A stretch of DNA of 7,847 bases from Alphaproteobacteria bacterium (GCA_029861675.1 JAOTYV010000234.1:1-7847), one strand, 5' to 3'; positions 1 through 7,006 are shown, counted from the first letter of the stretch. Numbers and translations: made by a program. Notes: generated by a model from the letters alone, not told the origin.

Positions 1-1275
1 GCAGGCAACGCCGGTGATCAGCCCGCTCCACTCCGGAATTGGCAGATGCAGGGCTTGGTGGCGGGTGACGGCGGCGATCGCCGACGCGGTTTCCTGATCC
101 GGCGCGGTGACCTCGAAGAGCAGGCAAAGTTCGTGGCTGGTCACTTCCTTGACCGGCTCGAGCGGCCCCATGGTGCCGTTCTTGCCGTAGATGCGAACAT
201 TGAAGATGTAGTCGTCGGCCGACAGCGCATCGCCATAAACTTCTTTCACCCGGGCGTGCACCCGGGCGTGAAGCCGCTCGACCCAATCGTCGATCTGGCG
301 AATGATGAAGGGGTCGCGGATCGAGCCGATGATCACGCTCTGATACCCGACCTTTTCGGACCCCTCCAACTTGACCGTATAGGTTTTCGCCGGGATAAAG
401 TCGCTGCCGCGTACGATGACCCGCCGATTGTCGAGCGCTTCATAGTCGGATTTCGTCAGGTCGATTGTGCCGTTGGATTCGACCAGCCGATACGGGTCGG
501 CGTTTTCGTACAGGCTGTGCGCGGCAATGCTTTGCGGCGTGCACCGGAGGTCCGGATCCAGCGGCTCGACCACGAAATTGTCGCTGCCGCAGGTCGCCAT
601 GATGCAGTCGGGCGACTTGCGCTGTTCAACCGAGGCGGCGCCGCATTCCAGAATTTTGGCCGCGTGCCAGGCGACGCCGGCCGGAATGCCGTGGCGAATT
701 GGGATGCCGGCGAAGATCGCGCAATCGCTGGCGCGCCCCGCGATGACGACTTCGGCGCCGTTGTCCAGCGCCTTCATGAACGGCTCCTCACCCATCATGC
801 CGACGATCCGCTCGGACCGGTCGATGACGCCTTCGTCGAAGTCCGGCGCCGGATCGAGCGGCTTGATCCTGCCTTCGCGCAGCCGCTGCTTGAGGTAGTC
901 CTTGTCCTGCTCGGCCTTGATCACCGCCATGGGAAACTTCAGATTTTCCTCGGCGGCGATTTCCTCGACGATGCTTTTGACCGCAGCGACATGCGGCATG
1001 CCGCCGGCGGTCCCGGCGCTGCCGATCAGCAGCGGAATCCCGGCCTTGCGGGAGGCGAGCAACATCAACCGCAGGTCACGTTTGATCGAGACGCGGGGGA
1101 ACGAGGTGGTGCCGGCGCCGAGCGGATAGGGGCCGGGGTCGGTGGAGCCGCCGTCGCAGCCGATGAAATGCGGTTTGCGGCCCAGCGCCTCCTCGAGGGA
1201 TTCTTCCCGGAAGCCGGAGCCGCAAACGCCGGATGCGGAAACCACCCGAACTTCCGTGTCTTTGTTCTCCGGCAT
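1..1275 (-). CDS. AtuA-like (acyclic terpene utilization AtuA family, DUF1446) protein, 3' end cut off by window
   Basis: I translated the minus strand by hand: it is open for 425 codons from the ATG at 1275 to base 1 with no stop, so the gene continues beyond the left edge. Conserved-looking blocks of the AtuA/DUF1446 family are DGGSTDPGP (residues 40-48), GSAGTAGGMPH (85-95), AGRASDCAIF (179-188), WHAAKILECGAA (203-214) and SLYENADPYRL (254-264). I estimate roughly 30 or more residues are missing from the C-terminus. There is no signal peptide or membrane segment, so it should be cytoplasmic. The family is named after AtuA of Pseudomonas citronellol/geraniol breakdown, but its biochemical role is unsettled and many members sit in unrelated catabolic operons, so a terpene role should not be assumed. 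The start is supported by GAGGAG eight bases upstream. It lies 48 nt behind the amidohydrolase gene and is probably co-transcribed with it. The family call is confident; the function is unknown. Confidence 0.88.
   Translation of the reverse strand, partial: MPENKDTEVRVVSASGVCGSGFREESLEEALGRKPHFIGCDGGSTDPGPYPLGAGTTSFPRVSIKRDLRLMLLASRKAGIPLLIGSAGTAGGMPHVAAVKSIVEEIAAEENLKFPMAVIKAEQDKDYLKQRLREGRIKPLDPAPDFDEGVIDRSERIVGMMGEEPFMKALDNGAEVVIAGRASDCAIFAGIPIRHGIPAGVAWHAAKILECGAASVEQRKSPDCIMATCGSDNFVVEPLDPDLRCTPQSIAAHSLYENADPYRLVESNGTIDLTKSDYEALDNRRVIVRGSDFIPAKTYTVKLEGSEKVGYQSVIIGSIRDPFIIRQIDDWVERLHARVHARVKEVYGDALSADDYIFNVRIYGKNGTMGPLEPVKEVTSHELCLLFEVTAPDQETASAIAAVTRHQALHLPIPEWSGLITGVAC
247..270. repeat. 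Perfect 12-bp tandem duplication inside the AtuA-like gene
   Basis: The unit CACCCGGGCGTG occurs twice back to back. On the coding (minus) strand it is in frame and encodes the tetrapeptide HARV twice (HARVHARV, residues 336-343), within a predicted helical stretch. It keeps the reading frame and probably reflects a small slippage duplication. Confidence 0.85.
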
Positions 1276-1283
1276 TTTTTAGT

Positions 1284-1289
1284 CTCCTC
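1284..1289 (-). promoter_or_regulatory. Ribosome binding site of the AtuA-like gene
   Basis: On the minus strand GAGGAG is followed by eight bases, mostly A, and then the ATG at 1275. This is close to ideal Shine-Dalgarno spacing and fixes the start of the truncated gene. It lies in the 48-nt gap after the amidohydrolase stop codon, which fits translation from a shared mRNA. Confidence 0.75.
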
Positions 1290-1323
1290 GGTTTGTCCGT
1301 CTCAATATGCGGTTTGCGCAGGC

Positions 1324-2454
1324 CTATGCCCAAAAGGCGCCGCCGAGCACGATGGCTTCGGGCGCCAGTTTCTGGTCGCCGGTGACTTTCTTGCCCAGGC
1401 TGTCCAGATAGTCGAACGCGCCTTCCTCATGGCGGAGGACGACGGCGTCGCCCGGCGATCCCGGTTTGAGCGAGCCGAGTTCGGGCCGGCCGATCGCCTT
1501 GGCCGGCGTTTCGGTGGCCGCCCGCACCACCTCCATCAACGGCGCGCCGAGCGATAGAAACTTCGACATGGTCACCAGCACGTCGAAGGCGGGGCCGTCG
1601 ATGCTGTTGACGTGCACGTCGCTGCTGAGAACGTCCGGCAGGAAATTGTTCTGCACCATGGCCTCGGCCACGTCAAAATCGAAGGAGCCGCGGCCGTGCC
1701 CGACATCGAAGATGACGCCATGCTCCCGTGCTTCTTCCACCTCGCGGCGGATGTTGCGTTCCGCGTCGATTGCCGCGTTGGGAAACATCCGGCAGCAATG
1801 GGTCAGGATGTCGCCCGGACGGAGCCGCTCCAGGATGTCCTTGCGCCGCGGCGGCGGCGGGCCGATATGCACCATCACCGGCAGGTCGAGCGCTTCCGCC
1901 GCCTCGATCGCCAGATCGAGCGCGCCGATGCCGACCAATTCCGAGACGTTGCTGCCGAGCCGCACCTTCACGCCGACGATCAGGTCCGCGTGTTCTTTTG
2001 CGACCTTCACGCAGGCCGGCGCATGCAGCAGCCGTAAATCATGGGTCTCGCCGACCATAAAGCCGGGTCCGTAGCCGTAGATGCCGGGATGCGAAATATT
2101 GAGGAAGGCGACGATCCGGAACGGCGACGGCTCGACGATCAGTTTGCGGAACCCGTGAAACGTGCCCGCGCCGGCGCTGCCCGCATCGACGAATGTCGTG
2201 GTGCCGCTGGCCCGCGCGACCCGCTCCGGCTCGACGCTGAGATAGGTCGCGCCCCAATAGACGTGCGCGTGAATGTCGATCAGGCCCGGTACGACCAAAT
2301 AACCCGACACATCGCGGGTCTCCTTGGCGTCCTGCTTGGCCACGTTGTCGCCGACCGCGGCGACCTTGCCGTCGGCAAAGGCGACGGCGGCGGTCGTGTC
2401 TAGGTTCTGGCTGGGGTCGATTACCCGACCGCCGTTCAGGACGAGGTCATACAT
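1324..2454 (-). CDS. Amidohydrolase/deacetylase-family metallohydrolase
   Basis: A 376-residue cytoplasmic enzyme of the amidohydrolase superfamily. The N-terminal beta-sandwich strand (YDLVLNGGRVIDP) leads into a TIM-barrel carrying the full set of binuclear metal ligands: H62 and H64 (DIHAH), K163 in GVKVRLG as the likely carbamylated bridging lysine, H196 (VMVHIG), H219 (LTHC) and D279 (SSDV). The C-terminal sandwich returns at GSPGDAVVL. The pattern fits the dihydroorotase-like EF_0837/Atu3266 group. From memory, tested relatives cleave small ester or amide substrates such as acetyl-(R)-mandelate, so the true substrate here is open. The ATG at 2454 is preferred because it begins the conserved YDLVLNGG strand. 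An in-frame TTG at 2463 would add three residues, and neither start has a strong ribosome binding site (GGAAG lies only two bases before the ATG). It is the first gene of a leftward pair with the AtuA-like gene, behind a candidate promoter/operator. Family secure, substrate unknown. Confidence 0.9.
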   Translation of the reverse strand: MYDLVLNGGRVIDPSQNLDTTAAVAFADGKVAAVGDNVAKQDAKETRDVSGYLVVPGLIDIHAHVYWGATYLSVEPERVARASGTTTFVDAGSAGAGTFHGFRKLIVEPSPFRIVAFLNISHPGIYGYGPGFMVGETHDLRLLHAPACVKVAKEHADLIVGVKVRLGSNVSELVGIGALDLAIEAAEALDLPVMVHIGPPPPRRKDILERLRPGDILTHCCRMFPNAAIDAERNIRREVEEAREHGVIFDVGHGRGSFDFDVAEAMVQNNFLPDVLSSDVHVNSIDGPAFDVLVTMSKFLSLGAPLMEVVRAATETPAKAIGRPELGSLKPGSPGDAVVLRHEEGAFDYLDSLGKKVTGDQKLAPEAIVLGGAFWA

Positions 2455-2538
2455 GGCTTCCAATCATTCGACGGTTTCTCCGGGGGCCGATGCGCGACTC
2501 TCTGTCTTCGATTGCGGCCTTGTCGCGCCGGTCACGGA

Positions 2539-2567
2539 ATTTTACCCTGTGGTGGTAAATCGGCAAG
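2539..2567 (-). promoter_or_regulatory. Candidate sigma70-type promoter of the amidohydrolase/AtuA-like operon
   Basis: Read on the minus strand, CTTGCC (2567-2562) is followed by 17 bases and TAAAAT (2544-2539). The first matches the alphaproteobacterial -35 pattern CTTGAC at five of six positions, and the second matches TATAAT at five of six. Transcription would begin near 2532, giving a leader of about 80 nt before the ATG at 2454. This is pattern matching by eye, not an experimental site. Confidence 0.5.
2541..2559. promoter_or_regulatory. Candidate operator: inverted repeat TTTACC-N7-GGTAAA
   Basis: A perfect 6-bp inverted repeat with a 7-bp spacer (half-sites 2541-2546 and 2554-2559, 13 bp centre to centre) lies in the 159-nt gap between the leftward amidohydrolase gene and the rightward small membrane protein gene. 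It overlaps the -10 element and spacer of the proposed leftward promoter, where a repressor would block RNA polymerase. Dyads of this size are typical of dimeric regulators such as GntR, LacI or TetR types, but no regulator gene is in the window and I cannot assign a family. Confidence 0.45.
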
Positions 2568-2600
2568 TCGCCCATCGGCGGGCGCCGGTGCAAAGGCGAT

Positions 2601-2607
2601 GGAAGGA
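2601..2607 (+). promoter_or_regulatory. Ribosome binding site of the small membrane protein gene
   Basis: GGAAGGA ends six bases before the ATG at 2614. The in-frame ATG at 2608 directly abuts this motif and is too close to use it, so 2614 is the preferred start. Confidence 0.6.
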
Positions 2608-2613
2608 ATGGTC

Positions 2614-2814
2614 ATGAACGACCGGCAAGACGACGGCAAGCCCAACGGCACGCAAAAGCGCCGCGTCTATTTATTGTTCGGAAGCATGGCCCTGGTGATC
2701 GAATCCTTGCTCGCGCTGACGCGGGGTGAGGCCTACCGGCCGACATTGCTCGGATCGGCGATCCTAATCGCGTCGGTGCTGTTTTTCACATATTCCTGGT
2801 TTCGCGAACGGTGA
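2614..2814 (+). CDS. Small hypothetical membrane protein, 66 residues, two predicted helices
   Basis: I do not recognise this protein. The N-terminus is charged and polar (residues 1-17, with KRR just before the membrane). It is followed by two hydrophobic stretches of about 17-18 residues (roughly 18-35, LLFGSMALVIESLLAL, and 44-61, TLLGSAILIASVLFFTY) joined by a short loop RGEAYRP, and a basic tail FRER. This is the shape of a small inner-membrane hairpin protein, possibly with both ends in the cytoplasm given the positive charges on both sides. The start is chosen at the ATG at 2614 because of GGAAGGA six bases upstream. It is divergent from the amidohydrolase gene and 189 nt upstream of the DUF2062 gene, which has its own promoter-like sequence, so co-transcription is uncertain. 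The ribosome binding site and clean hydrophobic pattern argue for a real gene, but there is no family evidence. Confidence 0.6.
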   Translation: MNDRQDDGKPNGTQKRRVYLLFGSMALVIESLLALTRGEAYRPTLLGSAILIASVLFFTYSWFRER

Positions 2815-2890
2815 ACGCCGTCACCGCTTGCCGCTGCGCGGTAATTCAACTCCGCGCCGGTAACGTGACATTGGCGCACCGCTTCGATCA

Positions 2891-2919
2891 TTGACAGGAT
2901 TTTGCGCTGACCGCTAAAT
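2891..2919 (+). promoter_or_regulatory. Candidate promoter of the DUF2062 gene
   Basis: TTGACA (2891-2896) is a perfect -35 consensus. After 17 bases comes CTAAAT (2914-2919), which matches the alphaproteobacterial -10 pattern CTATAT at five of six positions. Transcription would start near 2926, about 78 nt before the ATG at 3004. It lies in the 189-nt gap between the small membrane protein and the DUF2062 gene, where a promoter is expected. Confidence 0.45.
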
Positions 2920-2935
2920 GGCGGCCCATCTACCG

Positions 2936-2953
2936 GCCGGGCGGCTGCCCGGC
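2936..2953. other. GC-rich hairpin in the DUF2062 leader
   Basis: GCCGGGC, loop GGCT and GCCCGGC form a perfect 7-bp stem-loop. It would lie in the 5' leader if transcription starts near 2926. No T-run follows on either strand, so it does not look like an intrinsic terminator. A structural or chance origin are both possible. Confidence 0.4.
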
Positions 2954-3003
2954 GCAAACCCTTATCATTGGGGTATCTTGCCGCCTTGCCGCGACGACAT
3001 GGA

Positions 3004-3555
3004 ATGCTCACTAAATTACGGCGGTTGACGCGCTATCGTTTGATTGTGCCGATCCTGCGCGGAAAGCATTCGCCCGAATACACCGCGCGCGGCGTTTTTG
3101 TCGGCCTATTCGCGGCCATGACTCCCACGGTCGGCGTGCAAATGCCGATCGTCTTCACCATCTGGATCGTGACCCGGACCCTGCGGCCGTCCTGGGACTT
3201 CAATGTCATCGTTGGCATGGCCTGGACTTGGGTCACCAATATTTTCACGCTGGCGCCGATCTATTACGTGTTTCTGGTGACCGGCCGGATCATGCTGGGC
3301 CATTGGGATTCGCTCGGCGGCTACGACGACTTTGCGAGGATGCTGGCCGAACTGCTGCGCACCGATGTCGGCTGGCTCGAGACGATGTGGATATACGTTG
3401 TCGGCATATTCGAGGTCTGGGGCGTGCCGATGTTTCTCGGCAGCATTCCCTGGGCGCTTTTGTGCGGCTGGCTTGGCTACCGTTGGAGCCTGCGGCTGAT
3501 CCTCAGGTTCCGGGCGCGCCGGGCGGCGCGGGAGGAAACCGATCCCGCCAATTGA
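3004..3555 (+). CDS. DUF2062 family membrane protein
   Basis: A 183-residue integral membrane protein. The basic N-terminus (LTKLRRLTRYR) is followed by the family-typical stretch HSPEYTARGVFVGLFAAMTPTVGVQMPI spread over residues 22-49, where a His-x-Pro/Ala-Arg-Gly-x(3)-Gly segment enters a helix with a conserved Thr-Pro. Hydrophobic segments run at about 29-58, 66-96 and 125-165, and the tail is arginine-rich (LRFRARRAAREE), probably cytoplasmic. DUF2062 proteins are short inner-membrane proteins of unknown role, sometimes fused to glycosyltransferases in other bacteria; no such domain is present here. The ATG at 3004 is chosen because family members begin just before the basic segment. A TTG at 2968 would extend the frame by 12 residues of non-conserved-looking sequence. 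The ribosome binding site is weak for either start. The next gene begins 68 nt downstream on the same strand. Confidence 0.82.
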   Translation: MLTKLRRLTRYRLIVPILRGKHSPEYTARGVFVGLFAAMTPTVGVQMPIVFTIWIVTRTLRPSWDFNVIVGMAWTWVTNIFTLAPIYYVFLVTGRIMLGHWDSLGGYDDFARMLAELLRTDVGWLETMWIYVVGIFEVWGVPMFLGSIPWALLCGWLGYRWSLRLILRFRARRAAREETDPAN

Positions 3556-3623
3556 AATAAGCGCCGCCGGGCCGATGTATCGTGAGAACGAATCCGCGGA
3601 ACCCACATGGTGAAAGGCAGGCC

Positions 3624-3986
3624 ATGATTGCAGCAGACGGCGAAAAGACGACCGATATGATCACCGGCTACCACGCCCATGTCTATTTCGATGCGGCAAG
3701 CGAGCCTGCGGCGGCCACGCTGCGCGACGCCATCGACCGGAAGTTCGATACGGAGCTCGGGCGCTGGCACCGCAAGCCGGTCGGCCCGCATCCGGCCTGG
3801 ATGTACCAGGTCGCCTTTGCGCCGGCGCAATTCGCCGAGTTGGTGCCGTATTTGGCGCTCAACCGAAGCGGCTTGTCCGTGCTGGTTCACCCGATGACCG
3901 GCGACGCCTTGGCCGACCATCTCGATCATGCCCTCTGGCTCGGGGAGCCTTTGACGCTTGATCCCGAACCCCTCAAGCGCGCGTAA
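3624..3986 (+). CDS. DOPA 4,5-dioxygenase family protein
   Basis: A 120-residue soluble protein matching the small DOPA 4,5-dioxygenase family (extradiol ring-cleaving, ferredoxin-like fold), distinct from the LigB-type enzymes. The hallmark segments are YHAHVYFD (16-23, H17 and H19), GRWHRKPVGPHPAWMYQVAF (46-65, H49 and H56), LALNRSGLSVLVHPMTGD (77-94, H89) and DHLDHALWLGEPL (98-110, H99 and H102). These histidines include the probable metal and catalytic residues, and none of the usual blocks is missing. Fungal and bacterial members cleave DOPA or other catechols to muconic-semialdehyde-type products, but the substrate of most bacterial copies is unknown. The ATG at 3624 is chosen: AAAGG lies at 3614-3618 and only nonconserved residues precede YHAHVYFD. 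A GTG at 3582 and an ATG at 3657 are alternatives. There is no signal peptide. It sits between the DUF2062 gene and acnA on the same strand, with no evident pathway partner. Confidence 0.88.
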   Translation: MIAADGEKTTDMITGYHAHVYFDAASEPAAATLRDAIDRKFDTELGRWHRKPVGPHPAWMYQVAFAPAQFAELVPYLALNRSGLSVLVHPMTGDALADHLDHALWLGEPLTLDPEPLKRA

Positions 3987-4021
3987 ACGGAACCCGGCAT
4001 CCGGAGAAGAGGGCTGCCGCT

Positions 4022-4050
4022 GCGCCGGTCCTGCATAGCGCCGGCCCTGC
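4022..4050. repeat. Imperfect direct repeat in the acnA upstream region
   Basis: GCGCCGGTCCTGC (4022-4034) is repeated as GCGCCGGCCCTGC (4038-4050), differing at one base, with a 16-bp period. It lies in the 203-nt gap between the dioxygenase-family gene and acnA, upstream of the possible promoter. It could be a tandem regulator site or a chance GC-rich similarity. Confidence 0.45.
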
Positions 4051-4075
4051 CGTGCGAATTTCCGTCACGCCGCCG

Positions 4076-4106
4076 CTTCCAATCCGCGCCGTTTGGGTAT
4101 AAATAT
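4076..4106 (+). promoter_or_regulatory. Possible acnA promoter
   Basis: TATAAATAT (4098-4106) is the only AT-rich block in an otherwise GC-rich 203-nt intergenic region and resembles a -10 element. CTTCCA (4076-4081) lies 16 bases upstream as a poor -35 match. A start near 4110 would give a leader of about 80 nt containing a small stem-loop (4119-4124 with 4129-4134). This is weak evidence; transcription could also come from upstream genes. Confidence 0.3.
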
Positions 4107-4175
4107 CGGGCCGCGCCTGGCCGGGGACCCGGTCGTCATGGCGCCGCCAGATCACATCGCGCCCCGTAAACATCG

Positions 4176-4182
4176 AAAGGAG
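4176..4182 (+). promoter_or_regulatory. Strong ribosome binding site of acnA, supporting a GTG start
   Basis: AAAGGAG ends seven bases before GTG at 4190. This near-consensus Shine-Dalgarno sequence decides the non-ATG start. The protein read from it ([15 protein letters not shown]) matches the usual N-terminal form of alphaproteobacterial AcnA. Confidence 0.8.
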
Positions 4183-4189
4183 TCGAGCC

Positions 4190-6880
4190 GTGACGAGCAT
4201 TGGCCACGACAGCCTAAAGACGCGTCAAACCCTCACGGTAGACGGCAAGAAGTTCGACTACTACAGCATCAATGCCGCGGCAAAGGCCATCGGCGCCGAT
4301 TTTTCGCGCCTGCCCTTCTCCATGAAGGTGCTGCTGGAAAACATGCTGCGCTTCGAGGACGGGCGGTCGGTTACGCAAGATGATATCAAGGCATTCTCCA
4401 CCTGGTTGGGGAACGGCAAAACCGACCACGAGATCGCCTATCGTCCGGCGCGGGTGCTGTTGCAGGATTTCACGGGCGTGCCCGCAGTGGTCGATCTCGC
4501 CGCGATGCGCGACGCGCTCAAGGCGCTTGGCGGCGACCCGCAAAAGATCAATCCGATGACGCCGGTGGACCTCGTGGTCGACCATTCGGTCAGCGTGGAT
4601 TCCTTTGGCGACGCCGACTCCTTCGAGAAGAATGTCGAACTCGAATTCGAGCGCAACATGGAACGCTACGGCTTTTTGCGCTGGGGGCAGGGCGCCTTCA
4701 CCAATTTCCGGGTCGTGCCGCCGGGCACCGGCATCTGCCATCAGGTGAATCTGGAGTATCTGGCGCGCGGTGTCTGGTCCAGCAAGGACAAGAACGGCAC
4801 GATGATCGCCTACCCAGACACGGTGGTCGGTACGGACAGCCACACCACGATGGTCAACGGACTTGGCGTGCTCGGCTGGGGCGTCGGCGGCATCGAGGCC
4901 GAAGCGGGCATGCTCGGCCAGCCGGTTTCGATGTTGATTCCGGAGGTCGTCGGGTTCCGGATGGTCGGCGAGCCCAAGGAAGGCACGACCGCGACCGACG
5001 TCGTGCTGACGGTAACGCAGATGCTGCGGGCCAAGGGCGTGGTGCAAAAATTCGTCGAATTCTATGGACCCGGCATCGGCGCGCTCGGCCTGGCCGATCG
5101 CGCCACCATTTCCAACATGGCGCCGGAATACGGCGCGACCTGCGGCATTTTTCCGATCGACGACGAAGTGCTGCGGTACATGACGTTCACCGGCCGCGAC
5201 GAAGAGACGGTGAAGCTGGTGGAAGCCTACGCCAAGGCGCAGGGCATGTGGGCCGAGGCCGACGCGCCCGATCCCGTGTTCACCGATACGCTGGAACTCG
5301 ATCTGTCGACCGTCGAGCCGTCGCTCGCGGGCCCGAAACGGCCCCAGGACCGGGTTGCGTTGTCGGATATCACGAAGTCGGCGGACGCGGCGATGGCCGA
5401 TATGGGGACCGGCAAATCGACGAAGGTGAAGGGTGAGGATTACTCGATCGATCCGGGCGACATTGTCATCGCGTCGATCACGAGCTGCACCAACACGTCG
5501 AATCCGTCGGTGCTGATCGCGGCGGGCCTGCTGGCCAAGAAAGCGGTCGAAAAGGGGCTCTCGTCCAAGCCCTGGGTCAAGACATCGCTGGCGCCGGGCA
5601 GTCAGGTCGTGACCGATTATCTCAACGCCGCCGATCTGCAGCAATATCTCGACACGCTCGGCTTTAGCCTGGTGGCCTATGGCTGCACCACTTGCATCGG
5701 CAATTCGGGACCCTTGCCCGAAGGCGTGCACAACGCCATCGAACAGGGCGATGTGTCGGTGGGCGCGGTGCTCTCCGGCAACCGCAATTTCGAAGGCCGG
5801 GTGCACCCGATGACCAAGCTCAACTATCTCGCCTCGCCGCCGCTCTGCGTCGCCTATGCGCTGGCCGGCTCGTTGAAGGTCGATCTCTATAAAGATCCGC
5901 TTGGTCAGGACGCCGACGGAAACGACGTCTATCTCAAGGATATCTGGCCCACCAATAAGGAAATCGAGGACACGATCGCCAGCTCGCTGACGGCGGAGAT
6001 GTATCGCACGCGTTACGGCAACGTCGAGGAAGGCCCGCCGAAGTGGAAGGAAATCCAAGGCGGTTCGGATGAGCTCTACCAATGGAATGCCGGCTCGACC
6101 TATGTGCAACATCCGCCCTATTTCGAGGGCATGACCATGGAGCCGGAGGCGGTGACCGACATTCACGGCGCCCGGCCGATGCTGATCCTGGGCGATTCGA
6201 TCACGACGGACCACATCTCGCCGGCCGGCGCTATTCAGAAGGACGGTCCGGCGGGCGCGTATCTGATGGAGCATCAGGTGCGGCCGCATTTGTTCAACGT
6301 CTATGGCTGCCGGCGCGGTGCGCATGAAGTCATGATGCGGGGAACCTTCGCCAACATACGCATCCGCAATGAAGCGGCGCCCGGCACGGAAGGGGGCGTC
6401 ACAACCCACTACCCGTCGGGTCAGGTGATGCCGGTATACGATGCGGCGACGCTGTATGGCCGCGAAGGCGTGCCGACGGTGATCATCGGCGGCAAGGATT
6501 ACGGCATGGGGTCATCGCGCGACTGGGCGGCAAAGGGCACCAGCCTGCTGGGCGCGCGCGCCGTGATCGTCGAGAGTTACGAGCGTATCCATCGGTCGAA
6601 CCTGATCGGCATGGGCGTAATGCCGTTGCAGTTCAAAGATGGCGTCAACCGGGAATCCTTGAAGCTCGACGGCTCGGAGCTGTTCGACATCACCGGGATG
6701 GAAGCCGGCATCGAGCCGGGCATGGATATTCAGTGCAAAATCACCCGTGCCGACGGCTCGAGCGAGGAGTTCTCGCTGCTGTGCCGGATCGATACGCTGG
6801 ACGAGGTCGACTATTACGTCCATGGCGGCATACTGCAGTACGTTTTGCGCAATATAATGACCGAATCGGAGGCGGCGTAG
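4190..6880 (+). CDS. acnA: Aconitate hydratase AcnA
   Basis: A complete 896-residue monomeric [4Fe-4S] aconitase that interconverts citrate and isocitrate through cis-aconitate in the TCA cycle (cytoplasm). The three cluster ligands are present: C433 in [12 protein letters not shown], and C499 and C502 in [16 protein letters not shown]. They match the positions of the E. coli AcnA cysteines (435, 501, 504) almost exactly. The active-site segment [13 protein letters not shown] begins at residue 214, and the C-terminal swivel domain carries [15 protein letters not shown] with S775-S776-R777, the region of the catalytic serine. Length and domain order are normal for the AcnA/IRP1 type rather than AcnB. 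Translation starts at GTG 4190 behind AAAGGAG. No Fur, Irr or RirA-type box is obvious upstream by eye. No clear terminator follows it, and a DUF1223 gene starts 126 nt downstream on the same strand. Identification is essentially certain. Confidence 0.98.
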   Translation: MTSIGHDSLKTRQTLTVDGKKFDYYSINAAAKAIGADFSRLPFSMKVLLENMLRFEDGRSVTQDDIKAFSTWLGNGKTDHEIAYRPARVLLQDFTGVPAVVDLAAMRDALKALGGDPQKINPMTPVDLVVDHSVSVDSFGDADSFEKNVELEFERNMERYGFLRWGQGAFTNFRVVPPGTGICHQVNLEYLARGVWSSKDKNGTMIAYPDTVVGTDSHTTMVNGLGVLGWGVGGIEAEAGMLGQPVSMLIPEVVGFRMVGEPKEGTTATDVVLTVTQMLRAKGVVQKFVEFYGPGIGALGLADRATISNMAPEYGATCGIFPIDDEVLRYMTFTGRDEETVKLVEAYAKAQGMWAEADAPDPVFTDTLELDLSTVEPSLAGPKRPQDRVALSDITKSADAAMADMGTGKSTKVKGEDYSIDPGDIVIASITSCTNTSNPSVLIAAGLLAKKAVEKGLSSKPWVKTSLAPGSQVVTDYLNAADLQQYLDTLGFSLVAYGCTTCIGNSGPLPEGVHNAIEQGDVSVGAVLSGNRNFEGRVHPMTKLNYLASPPLCVAYALAGSLKVDLYKDPLGQDADGNDVYLKDIWPTNKEIEDTIASSLTAEMYRTRYGNVEEGPPKWKEIQGGSDELYQWNAGSTYVQHPPYFEGMTMEPEAVTDIHGARPMLILGDSITTDHISPAGAIQKDGPAGAYLMEHQVRPHLFNVYGCRRGAHEVMMRGTFANIRIRNEAAPGTEGGVTTHYPSGQVMPVYDAATLYGREGVPTVIIGGKDYGMGSSRDWAAKGTSLLGARAVIVESYERIHRSNLIGMGVMPLQFKDGVNRESLKLDGSELFDITGMEAGIEPGMDIQCKITRADGSSEEFSLLCRIDTLDEVDYYVHGGILQYVLRNIMTESEAA

Positions 6881-7006
6881 GCCCGGCGAATTGCCGCATA
6901 ACCTATTTAAAATGCTGGAATTATTCCGTGTCGCGAACGATTCTCACGGGGTCTCACCTGAATTTGATTCGTCCCCGGCCGGCGGGAACCGTATGGTGCC
7001 CCGATC

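Noticed and set aside
46..1557. 503-codon plus-strand open frame across the left region
   Set aside because: It is antisense to the AtuA-like gene and part of the amidohydrolase gene, both of which have clear family motifs. Its product is a low-complexity, Arg/Asp/Gly/Ala-rich sequence with no recognisable domain, typical of a shadow frame in GC-rich DNA.
2968..3003. TTG-initiated 12-residue extension of the DUF2062 protein
   Set aside because: The extra residues are not like the family N-terminus, the codon is a rare start, and no Shine-Dalgarno sequence precedes it.
4214..6409. 731-codon minus-strand open frame
   Set aside because: It lies entirely antisense to acnA, which is certain. The product is rich in His/Arg/Asp/Gly without motifs, which is what the complement of GC-biased codons gives.
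6853..6858. Perfect TATAAT inside the 3' end of acnA as a promoter for the DUF1223 gene
   Set aside because: No acceptable -35 element lies 15-19 bases upstream, and it is within coding sequence about 150 nt before the DUF1223 start. It is most likely chance.
6881..7006. Possible terminator or promoter between acnA and the DUF1223 gene
   Set aside because: Only a 4-bp CGGC/GCCG stem with no T-tract is present just after the stop, and the AT-rich TTTAAAAT block lacks a matching -35 at the right distance. I see no supportable site or small gene here.
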